Shown here: piece by piece, positions 26,151 to 35,600 of the stretch
Position numbering within the stretch: position 1 is the first letter of the stretch
How the letters are laid out: each line of letters opens with the position of its first letter
Source of the DNA: Ignavibacteriota bacterium
Lineage (GTDB): Bacteria > Bacteroidota > Ignavibacteria > UBA10030 > SZUA-254
DNA length: 64,000 nucleotides
Reading direction: 5' to 3'
NCBI GenBank assembly: GCA_016212665.1
Contig: JACREZ010000032.1
Coordinates: forward strand, 129,566 to 193,565
The notes under the pieces: generated by a model
What the model was told of the DNA's origin: nothing
The model's database searches: none
What the model saw: only the letters and a program-made list of their open reading frames with translations
Made by a program: the position numbers and the translations under genes

Positions 26151-27815
26151 ATGTTGAGAGGCGCGTTCAGATACTTCTCTATAATCGCGGGAGCGTTTAT
26201 CCTGTCGTTCACCTGTTTGCATGCAAAAAGGAATGACCCCCGTATCTTTGGATACGATGTTCAGTTCTATGAACTCACTATCGGGTTTAATGTTCAGGCA
26301 AAATCATTCGGAGGCAATGTTATGATGAGTGCAGAAGCATTGAGCAAACTCGATACGATTGTGCTTTCCGCATCAAACAAAACATTAACTATTGATTCAA
26401 TTTTTTTCAATGGCAGGAGAATTCATTTCCTCCACGAGAACGACCACCTGTATGTCGTTCCAACGACGAAGCCGACGGCAAGTCATTCGTTCGAGTTGTA
26501 TATTTTTTATAATGGCGTTTCCGATTTTCATGGTGAGTATGAAGGTGGCGGCGTATTCTTCAATACAGACCGCGGCGTAGAACGAATTGCAACAAGCAGT
26601 CAGCCGCATTTTGCACGAACGTGGTGGCCCTGCAAAGATGTTCCGGATGATAAAGCAACGATGAACATCAACATTACCGTACCAAATACTCTCACAGCAG
26701 TATCGAACGGGATTTTGAAAAACATTGAGTTAGGAGAAAAGACAAATACGTTTCAATGGGAAACAGAGTACCCTATCTCCACGTATCTTGTTTCCGTCGC
26801 GGCATCAATTTATCGTCAATACTCGGAAACGTATACCGGACTGAACGGACAAAAGATGAAAATCAGTTATTACGTTTACCCCGAACACTATTTCCGTGCG
26901 CAAAAAGATTTTGAGAACACACTGGAGATTGTCAAGTTCTTTGCAACGACATTCTGCGAGTATCCTTTTATCAATGAAAAGTTGGGCTTTGTCGAAGTTC
27001 CCGGTCAGATTACAATGGAACATCAAACAATAGTCAGTATGTCCGACAATATCATCACTGGCGACCAGCAATATGAATTAACGCTCGTCCATGAAATTTC
27101 ACATCATTGGTGGGGAAACTTATTGACGCCCGAAAACTGGCAACATACATGGTTAAACGAAGGATTTGCAACGTATGCAGAAGGCTTGTGGTTGGAACAT
27201 TCAAAAGGAAAGTTAGCCTACAATAAATTTATTTATGATTTGATGAGTGTGAACCAAGGTCAATTTGCGGGCTCCGTTATCGGTGCGAGCGATACGGCAT
27301 TTCTGGATTCCTTCTCTCCTCGAGTGTACAGAAAAGGCGCACTCGTCCTACACATGTTACGCGGCGTTGTCGGCGATTCTAACTTCTTTACCATCATGCG
27401 AAACTATCTTAACTTACAGAAGTTCCATTACGGAAACGTCAACACAGGAGATTTCATCACCGAGTGTGAACAAGTCTATGGTAAAAGTTTGAAATGGTTT
27501 TTCGATGAGTGGGTGTATGCGCACACAGAAACTATTGACCGTCCTGAATATGAACTCTCGTGGACAGATTCACTTGACTTTCCGAATTACGCGGTAAATG
27601 TTTTACTGAAGCAAACAACAGCCCGTACTCAATTATACCAGATGCCAATGACGATTAGCATCTCGACAAACAATAACATATACAATTTCAAAGTGGAAAA
27701 TTCACTTCCGACGGAAATGTTCACGTTTACTGTTCCGGAAAAACCCCGCTGGGTCGAAATTGATAGAGATAATTGGATTTTCAAGCAGGTAAAACTTGTC
27801 GAGAAAAAATATTAG
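26151..27815 (+). CDS. M1-family zinc aminopeptidase, exported
   Basis: 554 residues with a signal peptide (about 1-25). The N-terminal beta-saddle (RIFGYDVQFYELTIGF; FARTWWPCKDVPDDKAT) leads to the thermolysin-like domain. Zinc site HEISHH followed 18 residues later by the glutamate of NEGF; the exopeptidase motif is GQITMEHQT instead of the usual GxMEN. It ends soon after the catalytic domain with a short beta domain (WVEIDRDNWIFK), so it lacks the long helical C-terminal domain of PepN. It should remove N-terminal residues from peptides, complementing the S46 peptidase. Confidence 0.94.
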   Translation: MLRGAFRYFSIIAGAFILSFTCLHAKRNDPRIFGYDVQFYELTIGFNVQAKSFGGNVMMSAEALSKLDTIVLSASNKTLTIDSIFFNGRRIHFLHENDHLYVVPTTKPTASHSFELYIFYNGVSDFHGEYEGGGVFFNTDRGVERIATSSQPHFARTWWPCKDVPDDKATMNINITVPNTLTAVSNGILKNIELGEKTNTFQWETEYPISTYLVSVAASIYRQYSETYTGLNGQKMKISYYVYPEHYFRAQKDFENTLEIVKFFATTFCEYPFINEKLGFVEVPGQITMEHQTIVSMSDNIITGDQQYELTLVHEISHHWWGNLLTPENWQHTWLNEGFATYAEGLWLEHSKGKLAYNKFIYDLMSVNQGQFAGSVIGASDTAFLDSFSPRVYRKGALVLHMLRGVVGDSNFFTIMRNYLNLQKFHYGNVNTGDFITECEQVYGKSLKWFFDEWVYAHTETIDRPEYELSWTDSLDFPNYAVNVLLKQTTARTQLYQMPMTISISTNNNIYNFKVENSLPTEMFTFTVPEKPRWVEIDRDNWIFKQVKLVEKKY

Positions 27816-27834
27816 AGGCGTCTTACCGAATTGT

Positions 27835-27962
27835 GGTTGTTCAAAAAGTCGTAGGCGCGACCTTTATTAGGGCATCCCTTTCGGACAAGGTTGCGTTTTT
27901 TTAAATAAATAACGCAGACATAAAGTCTGCGCCTACATGCCTAACGGACTTTTTGGACAACC
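27835..27962. repeat. MITE-like element: GGTTGTTCAAAAAGTC ends, GTAGGCGC...GCGCCTAC core
   Basis: Outer inverted repeats of 16 bp (15 match): GGTTGTTCAAAAAGTC at 27835 and GACTTTTTGGACAACC at 27947. Inside is a core (27851-27936) starting GTAGGCGCGACC and ending GACATAAAGTCTGCGCCTAC, with a further small hairpin. The same core, shorter, occurs inside a different outer frame at 52421-52483. No coding capacity. Starts 20 bp after the peptidase stop. Confidence 0.82.
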
Positions 27963-28272
27963 ATACAACAATGGTTTTAATAAACGAAATATTCCATACC
28001 TGAGACATTCTGCCAATGTTCTGAGATACGTCCCTCCCGTTCACAAGAACTTTCGATTCTCAAAAGACGGTACTCTGTATTTCGACACCTTCCCCCTCTC
28101 CTCATAGACTCACGACTTCATCTTTCACTGTCTGCAGTTGAATTTTATGTGGAGGAAAAAAAATCTTTTCAAATACTCCTCTTTTCTGTTGATAATCTCA
28201 TAGAAATGTATTATCATTGCTTAGTTTTTAATCCCTAATCCACCAACATTATTCATTAATTATGGAGTCGGT
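27963..28272. other. Non-coding leader of the next secreted-protein gene
   Basis: About 310 bp with no credible ORF or hairpin of note; AT-rich toward the end. A TAGTTTTT (28222) is one base off the Bacteroidota -7 box but no matching -33 box is present. Confidence 0.4.
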
Positions 28273-31200
28273 ATGAAAAGTCGGCTACTATTTTTACTCA
28301 TTATTCTTTTCTTGTTCCTCTCACAATCAGGTTTCTCTCAGAAGCGAGTACTTGTTACTCCTTACGGAGATGTTATTCCTCTTCAAAAAGGAGAAAGCGC
28401 GGCATTCGCGGCGCAGAAAGCACAGGTTGATTACGAAAATTTTGCCTGTTCCAACCAAGGTACGTTTGGTTTCAATCCTGCTCAATATCCTGTTATAAGC
28501 GGACACATCGGTTTCCACAAAGATGTTATCGGCGCATGGTTCACCGTTCCGGCAAGCGGAACGATAGATACGGTGTTCTGGTATTCCTCAAATATTGTGT
28601 GTTCACCGGATTCTACTCTCTATCTTCGAATCCATGAATCAAATGTGTATGAAGGTCATGGACCGGGATATGATGGTTACCCTGCACCAGGTCCCAGTAC
28701 GTGTTGGGGTTACTTCAATGCTATTAATTCGGATTTAGATAACGGTGTTGCAGCATTTCCGGAGGATGCTGACCAACCTGCAACATGGATTTCTACAGTA
28801 AATTCTCCGAATCCTTCATACGCTCCTTTTGGGAGCGAAATATGGGGGTTAGGAGGCTTTCCTGTTAAAACTCGCGCGAGCCAGGTAAATTTTGCTTCAC
28901 TGAATGATTTGCCAATTACTGTTCAAAAAAATATCGGGGACCATATACTGATTACATTTCGAATAAATGGCGACCATTCAAATGACCCTATATGCAATGG
29001 TACAAATGGACAGAATACAGGATTTGCTACAAATGACGGTGGGCTTGCAGATGGAATCCCGGACACTCTAACACATAACTGGAAATTTTATGAGCATGTT
29101 GTTACCTTTCAAGAAGGGTTCGCATGTAAAGGCTGGGTTGCGCGAGGCGATTTCCATAATCTCATCTGGTACACAATGTCTGTAACGACAAATCTCCCAC
29201 CAAAAATTCTTGGTGCAACACCGCTAAAGAATACAATTTCTACATCACCGAGAGAGTTCTCCGTAGAGATTGAAGACTGCGACCCGGAATATCCTGATAG
29301 CGCAGAAATTGCTATCGCTCAACTTGAATATTCAGTGGATGGAGTTCCTCAACCGCCGATTGAGTTGTCAGGGTTAGGCGGAACAACATTCATCGGTCAG
29401 ATACCGGGATACCCTGCCGGCTCTACAATTGAATACAATTTCCGCTCAGTTGATATTCGAGGAATGGAAACCTTTACGTCTTCTTCGAGTTATCGCATCA
29501 TTGACCCATCAACGAATCTTGCCGTACTTCAGTCTGTCAACGATTGCTCCATCATCAACCGTGATGAAAATTTCCTTCCCATTGATACTTCTGCATTCTT
29601 TTTAAAACCGGATACTGCCGCAACTGCAAATCCGCGTGATGATGGAACAGCAGGACCGTTCGACTTGGGTTGGGATTTCACATTCGGAGGATCGAATGTT
29701 CGCTATGCCTGGGTCGGAGTTAACGGTGCAATGGCTTTATCCGAAACTGCTACCGAAACATTAGATGTGAACGCAAATCGTTTCTACACAGCAAACTGGA
29801 CGTTCCCGCAACCGAATTATGAAAACCGTTCTGACACATTACAGAATGATGCCTGGATGCCAAAGAATTTCATCGCGCCATTCTGGAACGATATGATTAT
29901 CGGAGATTCAACAGCACAATATGGAAATATTTATTACCGAAACGATTCTTGTACGTTCATTGTTGAATGGGACTCATTAGGAATGTTTACAACCGATGGT
30001 GTATTTCCAGATGAAATGACAATCCGTGTTGTGATTAACAAATGTCAAAACACAATAGAGTTCCAATATCTCAATGCAGGATTAAACGGTTTGGATACCA
30101 CCGCTTTGGTAGGAATGCAAGCAGATTCAGCAAACGGACTATGGTTGTTTGCAAATAAAAATGGCGCTCCCACGGAATTCACCCCATCGAACGGACTGTG
30201 TCTGAGATACTATCTCAACGGAGTCACCGTAAAAGATAAATGGAATATGATTTCAGTGCCGGTTCTTCCTTCGAACTTATCTACAGCTACTCTCTTCCCT
30301 ACGGCAGCATCAGATGCTTTCCGATATGAAGCCGGGTATATCCCTTCACCAACATTAGAACTTGGAAAAGGGTATTGGATGAAATTTAATGAAGGACAAT
30401 CAATAGGCATTTCAGGTTCAACAATTTCTGAATTATCAATATTATTAGCACAAGATTGGAATATGATTGGTTCAATTTCCCAGAGCATTCCTGTCGGAAG
30501 CATTGTTGACACTGCAAACATTATCACTTCAAATTTATACTCCTATGATAATGGTTATACAATTGCAACCTCGATTGAACCGGGAAAAGCATATTGGTTG
30601 AAAACAAGTTCAGCAGATTACATCAAACTGCAATCAGGGGCATTTGAGAAAAAAGAGACTCATGGTTCCCCGCATCTTGCTATGAACAAACTATTCATTA
30701 CCGATGCACAGGGGAACAATCAAACACTCTACCTTGGAAATGAAAAGCAGTTGAATGTTGCTCGTTCAAAGTTTGAATTGCCTCCGCTTCCTCCCGCCGG
30801 CTTGTTTGATGTTCGATTCGGTTCACAAAATTTTGTTGAGACGTATCCTGAGCAGGTTAGTACAGACCAACATCTTGAGTATCCAATAACGATTCAAACG
30901 GATGCATATCCGATTACCGTTCGTTGGAACACAACATCACAGGAAAATGTCACGCTCATATTAACTGATGCTCAGCAAGGAAAAATCATCGGTGAAAATA
31001 TTTTAGCCGGTTCCGGGAAATTGCAAATCAAGAATCCCGGAATCAATAAATTGATTGTCAAAGTTACGAATGGCTCGACGCAACCGCGTGAATTTGCACT
31101 CAGCCAGAACTATCCTAATCCGTTCAATCCATCAACGCGATTCACAGTCGAAGTACCGAAGATTGCTGATGTTGAAGTTGCGGTGTTTGATGTGCTTGGA

Positions 31201-31365
31201 AGAAAAGTCGCCACACTCATGAACGGCTCAAAACCGGCAGGATACTACACAGTAGATTGGAACGGACTTGATAATCAAGGATTCTCGATGCCAACCGGAA
31301 CATATATTGTCAGAATGAAGTCGGAAGAATTTTCTGCAACACGGAAAATTCTTTTGATGAAATAA
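28273..31365 (+). CDS. Large secreted protein with a T9SS sorting domain, function unknown
   Basis: 1030 residues. Signal peptide LLFLLIILFLFLSQSGFSQ (about 4-22). The middle contains an Ig-like stretch (about 315-415; PPKILGATPLKN onward) and a nidogen-like segment (WVGVNGAMALS; FIAPFWNDMIIGD, about 475-620). Then comes a two-copy module WNMISVPV...GYWMKF / WNMIGSIS...AYWLK (about 655-790), PPLPPAGLFDVRFGS, and the sorting domain QNYPNPFNPSTRFTVEVP ending RKILLMK. The WNxIS/FDVRF module recurs in two other secreted proteins here. ATG 28273 follows a GGAGTCGGT site. Followed by a hairpin repeat and a terminator. Confidence 0.9.
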   Translation: MKSRLLFLLIILFLFLSQSGFSQKRVLVTPYGDVIPLQKGESAAFAAQKAQVDYENFACSNQGTFGFNPAQYPVISGHIGFHKDVIGAWFTVPASGTIDTVFWYSSNIVCSPDSTLYLRIHESNVYEGHGPGYDGYPAPGPSTCWGYFNAINSDLDNGVAAFPEDADQPATWISTVNSPNPSYAPFGSEIWGLGGFPVKTRASQVNFASLNDLPITVQKNIGDHILITFRINGDHSNDPICNGTNGQNTGFATNDGGLADGIPDTLTHNWKFYEHVVTFQEGFACKGWVARGDFHNLIWYTMSVTTNLPPKILGATPLKNTISTSPREFSVEIEDCDPEYPDSAEIAIAQLEYSVDGVPQPPIELSGLGGTTFIGQIPGYPAGSTIEYNFRSVDIRGMETFTSSSSYRIIDPSTNLAVLQSVNDCSIINRDENFLPIDTSAFFLKPDTAATANPRDDGTAGPFDLGWDFTFGGSNVRYAWVGVNGAMALSETATETLDVNANRFYTANWTFPQPNYENRSDTLQNDAWMPKNFIAPFWNDMIIGDSTAQYGNIYYRNDSCTFIVEWDSLGMFTTDGVFPDEMTIRVVINKCQNTIEFQYLNAGLNGLDTTALVGMQADSANGLWLFANKNGAPTEFTPSNGLCLRYYLNGVTVKDKWNMISVPVLPSNLSTATLFPTAASDAFRYEAGYIPSPTLELGKGYWMKFNEGQSIGISGSTISELSILLAQDWNMIGSISQSIPVGSIVDTANIITSNLYSYDNGYTIATSIEPGKAYWLKTSSADYIKLQSGAFEKKETHGSPHLAMNKLFITDAQGNNQTLYLGNEKQLNVARSKFELPPLPPAGLFDVRFGSQNFVETYPEQVSTDQHLEYPITIQTDAYPITVRWNTTSQENVTLILTDAQQGKIIGENILAGSGKLQIKNPGINKLIVKVTNGSTQPREFALSQNYPNPFNPSTRFTVEVPKIADVEVAVFDVLGRKVATLMNGSKPAGYYTVDWNGLDNQGFSMPTGTYIVRMKSEEFSATRKILLMK

Positions 31366-31370
31366 CTCTG

Positions 31371-31443
31371 ATGGAGTAATAAAGTACTGGATAAAAGGAG
31401 TGTTGAATGTTTTACTCCAACGCTCCAAAAATCCAATACTCCG
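31371..31443. repeat. Simple-word hairpin built of GGAGT / ACTCC units
   Basis: Left arm AGTACTGGAT and GGAGTGTTG pair with CAACGCTCC and ATCCAATACT on the right. The same ACTCCAACACTCC words occur at 6349-6421, 62183-62219 and inside lspA at 61014-61043. Confidence 0.65.
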
Positions 31444-31473
31444 ATTCAAATTGTAAATATAATACTCAAGTTC

Positions 31474-31509
31474 GAGTCCCGTTTGTTCAAGCAAGCGGGA
31501 CTTTTTTTA
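31474..31509 (+). terminator. Rho-independent terminator
   Basis: GAGTCCCG-TTTG, loop TTCAAG, CAAG-CGGGACT followed by TTTTTTT. Ends the transcript of the 1030-residue secreted protein, 30 bp before the dus gene. Confidence 0.88.
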
Positions 31510-31537
31510 TGCTTACTGATTTCACTATTTTGCTCAC

Positions 31538-32512
31538 ATGAAAATCGGAAACATTACCATTCCCAATGCCGTCCTTCTCGCTCCAATGGAAGACGTGACG
31601 GATATTTCTTTTCGTTTGATTTGTAAGCGACTCGGAGCGGACATCGTTTACACAGAGTTTGTCAACTCGGAAGGATTGATTCGGAATTCTGAGAAAACGA
31701 AACGAAAAATGGCTTTTCTTGAAGAAGAACGCCCGTTCGGAATTCAGTTGTATGGCGGCTCGGAATGCTCAATGGAAACAGCCGCAAAAATGGCGGAAGA
31801 ACTTCAACCGGATTTGATTGATATTAACTGTGGCTGTTGGGTGAAGAATGTCGTGGGTCAGGGAGCCGGTGCAAGTTTACTGAAAGATTTATGGAAAATG
31901 GAAAGCGTTATTTCAGCAGTTGTGAAATCGGTTCAACTTCCGGTCACAGTGAAAACACGACTTGGGTGGGATGAAAAATCAATCCGGATTGTTGATGTCG
32001 CAAAGATGGTGGAAGATTGTGGTGCGAAAGCATTGACGATTCATTGCCGAACTCGCTCGCAAGGAAATCGCGGCGAAGTAGATTACTCTCACATACCCGA
32101 AGTGAAGCAGGCAGTTTCAATCCCCATCATCGTAAACGGCGGAATTGATACGCCGCAAAAAGCAAAATCCGTTTTTGAAGAAACCGGTTGCGATGGAATT
32201 ATGATTGCAAGCGGCGCTATTTCAAATCCATGGCTTTTTTCCGAAATCAAACATTACTTGAATTCAAACGAATTGCTCGCTCCTCCTACCTTAGAAGAAC
32301 GAATCAATTTGCTTATCGAACATTTGAATCATTCCGTACAATTAAAAGGTGAACGAGGCGGCGTGATTGAATTCAGGAAATATTACAGCGGATATTTGCA
32401 CGGCTATTACGGAGTCTCTAAGTTACGCGCAGAACTAATGCAGTTTACTGACCAGCAATCTGTGTTAGATATGCTTCATCTGTTTTTAGAAAAACAGGTA
32501 GTCGCAGTTTAG
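31538..32512 (+). CDS. tRNA-dihydrouridine synthase (Dus family)
   Basis: 324-residue FMN enzyme that reduces uridine in tRNA. The TIM barrel starts IPNAVLLAPMEDVTDISFRL; the active-site region is DINCGCWVKNVVGQGAGASL, where the catalytic cysteine of the usual GCP motif is kept but proline is replaced by tryptophan; KTRLGWDE, LTIHCRTRSQ and IVNGGIDTPQKA complete the FMN/tRNA-binding set, and the C-terminal helical domain is present. Length is normal. Which uridine is modified is not readable (DusB-like overall). Confidence 0.93.
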   Translation: MKIGNITIPNAVLLAPMEDVTDISFRLICKRLGADIVYTEFVNSEGLIRNSEKTKRKMAFLEEERPFGIQLYGGSECSMETAAKMAEELQPDLIDINCGCWVKNVVGQGAGASLLKDLWKMESVISAVVKSVQLPVTVKTRLGWDEKSIRIVDVAKMVEDCGAKALTIHCRTRSQGNRGEVDYSHIPEVKQAVSIPIIVNGGIDTPQKAKSVFEETGCDGIMIASGAISNPWLFSEIKHYLNSNELLAPPTLEERINLLIEHLNHSVQLKGERGGVIEFRKYYSGYLHGYYGVSKLRAELMQFTDQQSVLDMLHLFLEKQVVAV

Positions 32513-32542
32513 AAACACTCTCTTACAATTTGCTTAATAAGC

Positions 32543-32653
32543 AAAACGAGGCTGTCTCAAAAGTTGGTAGGTCTTCGACAGACAAGTCACGAAGCGATGC
32601 CATAGGCAAATGTCTGTCCTACCATCGTTCCACTTTTTGAGACAGCCCCGTTT
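32543..32653. repeat. MITE-like element with GGGGCTGTCTCAAAA ends
   Basis: Inverted ends AAACGAGGCTGTCTCAAAAG (32543) and CTTTTTGAGACAGCCCCGTTT (to 32653). An inner pair GGTAGG...CAGACA / TGTCTG...CCTACC forms a second stem. The outer ends match those of the element at 52389-52515, while the inner part is different. It lies between the stop codons of two convergent genes. Confidence 0.82.
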
Positions 32654-32673
32654 CAACACTTTTTCTATTCTCG

Positions 32674-35600
32674 TTATCGAATCAACGCCATCTTCCGTTG
32701 AGCGGTAAATCCGTTTGATGTTGTTAAACGATAAATATAGACACCGCTTGCCGTTCCGCTTGCATTCCATTGCGCCGTTTGATATCCTGCTTCCTGCTCA
32801 CCTTCAACAAGCGTTGCAACTTCCTGTCCGAGCATGTTAAACACCTTGAGTGAAACACGGGTATCAACCGGTAATTGATAATGAATCGCGGTGATAGGAT
32901 TAAACGGATTCGGATAATTCTGTTCCAGTGAAAATTCTTTCGGGAGTGATGCGTCAAATCCTTTTGCTAATGAAAGTGAAATAGTTGATTCCTCAGTAAT
33001 TGTCAATGTGCCAGTATGGTCTAAACGTGTTTGCTTTCCATTCACAGAAAGAATTGGATATTCATTCGCGTGTTGAATGTCCCAACTAACAGTCAACGGG
33101 TATGAAGCAGAAGAAACCGTAATCGGAATTGAACGAGTAGTGTTCAAATCCGCACACTCTAATAATCTTCCGGTTTTGAATCGTACATCGAACGCTCCTT
33201 CGGGCGGAAGCGGCGGAGCGATAAATTTCAACATTGTCCTTTGCTCTTCTCTTTTTGTTGAAACAAAAAGTTGTTGTTTGTTTTTCTTACCATCTGAAAA
33301 CGTAAGCACATCAAACAATGAAAGGTTCGCGCTATCGGGATAAACCTCGGTCAATGAATCGGTAAATATGAGCGGCTCTGAGTCAAGAATCAATCGCCCT
33401 GCTTGATTTGCCTTCACCCAATATCCTTTTGCCGGTTCAATGGCATCTGCAATTGCGTATCCTCCTTCGTAGCCGTAATAATTCGATTCAACCACTCCGG
33501 CTGGTTCCTGAATAATTGAATACACAGGAACAGAACTCGAAAGAGAACCAATCAAATTCCATCCTTCCTGAACCTCAATCACTGATTTTGTTAGTGGATA
33601 TCCTGTCAAATCAATGCTTGCTGTATTCTGAAACTTCATCCAATATCCAACTCCGTTCTGCAGTTCCGAATTGGCAACATACTGCCCATTAAATGAAAAT
33701 GCATCAGAGACGGCTGTCGGGAAGACAGATTTCTTCGAGTAATTTGCCAAGCCGAGTGGAATAGAAAGTAAATTCCATCGCTCGTTGACACTGTACGTTT
33801 GTGTAATAGGTTCTTCAATTGTTTTTGAATACACTCCTGTCGCGCCACCGACAATGAGATTATCACCAACAAGCCGTAACGCAAGTAAATCACCTGACGT
33901 TTCTGATTCTTCAAGAGACCAGGTTGTTCCGCCGTCGGTAGTTTTGATAATTGTTCCGAATTGACCGCAAGCCCAACCGTTGTTTTCATCCCGGAAGAAA
34001 ATGCTGTACATCGTCTCATCAAATCCGGTTTCGTAACTGTTCCACGATTGACCGAAATCGGTAGTCTTAAACATTTTTCCACCTTCTCCGATTGCGTACA
34101 TCAAGTATGGATTTACCGCGTGAATACTGTGTAACGCTCCGATAGTATTTAAACCGGGAACGTACATCGAATACCATGTAGAACCGCCGTTAAAAGTTGA
34201 GTAAAGCACACCCACCGGATTTTGCCCGCTCACATCTGTACCCACCGCCCAACCAACATTTGGATGAGTGAACAATACTTTATTCAGTGAACCATTAAAT
34301 GATTGCAATGCAGTTTCCCAGTCGGTTCCACTATTTGTAGTTTTATAAATTGCCCCATCCGCGCCAAGCAGAAAACCATTTTTATCATCAGTAAAAAATA
34401 CTCCTTTTAAATCCGAAGAAGTTGGAGAATTAAAAACTTCCCAATTGTTTCCTCCATCGGATGTCCTCATAAGATTTCCATTTCTTCCAACAACCCAGCC
34501 AAAAAGAGAATCAATCATAAATACATCCAGCAATCGTTCATTCGAAGGCGATTGAACGAGACTCCAGTTATTTCCACCATCCGTAGAACGTGCAAACCTT
34601 CCGGAATCTCCAGCAACGAGAACAGTATTCAAATAATTGCTGATGGCATTGGGTTGTGTTAATAATTCAGATAATGAAAATACCGGGGCGTTTACATTCC
34701 GTTCAAAAACGCTTCTACCAAACGTTCCGGCAAGCAGGTAATCCCCTCCTGCTGAGAATGCATATTCCATGTCATTCACAACTACTGCATCCGGCATTCC
34801 TTTATTCCACCACCACCAAGTCGTTCCACCGTTGGTTGATTTGTACACGCCTTGGTCTGTTCCAAGCCAGAGCACATTAGAATTTACAGGGCTTTCTACT
34901 AAATCGTGTAGCGGAATATTTTGTGTAAAATTCCCGGTAATATTTTGCCAGTTCACACCGTTGTCTGTTGTTTTGAATACACGCTGTGTGGCTGATGGTC
35001 CGTTAAAAAGTGAGTACGCCACACTCGGATTTGTTAAGGATGTGATTACTTTTATCGGTCTGACTGATGGTGTACCGTTTGCACCTGCAAAGGGAAACCA
35101 CAAATATCCTCCAAGCGGTAACGTTATTTTTTGAAAAGTAAATAACCGCATTGAAGTTGTATCAACAATGGTGTATAAAAATTGTCCGTCTGAACTGACT
35201 GCAATATTGAATACAGTTTTTGGAAATGATATTCCTATTGAATTCCAATTCGTCCCTTTATTTGTTGAATAATAAACAACATTATTTCCATTATAATAAA
35301 CCCAATTTGCATCAGAAGGATCTTGATAAACATACGCCGACCACGAGGTTTTCTGCAGCCCATTGTTTAACCAGGGCCAATTCGGTTCGGGAGGACAATG
35401 AACCCCGCCATTCGTCGTTCTGAACACATCACCGAACTGAGTCGTCGCAAAAACAGTGAGCGGGTCAGACCAGTCAACCGTTGCGTCAATTCCATCAGCA
35501 ATATTACTTACTCTCCAAGTCGAAGGACTTGCGATTGATGTTCCTTCTGTGGCATTATCCTGTGATGAACCGAAGACAACACGGTCATCAGTTTTACAAA

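Noticed and set aside
25972-26157. 61-codon GTG-started ORF before the M1 peptidase
   Set aside because: No ribosome site or family, and it overlaps the peptidase start.
27835-27962. Full insertion sequence
   Set aside because: 128 bp with no coding capacity; only a non-autonomous element can be supported.
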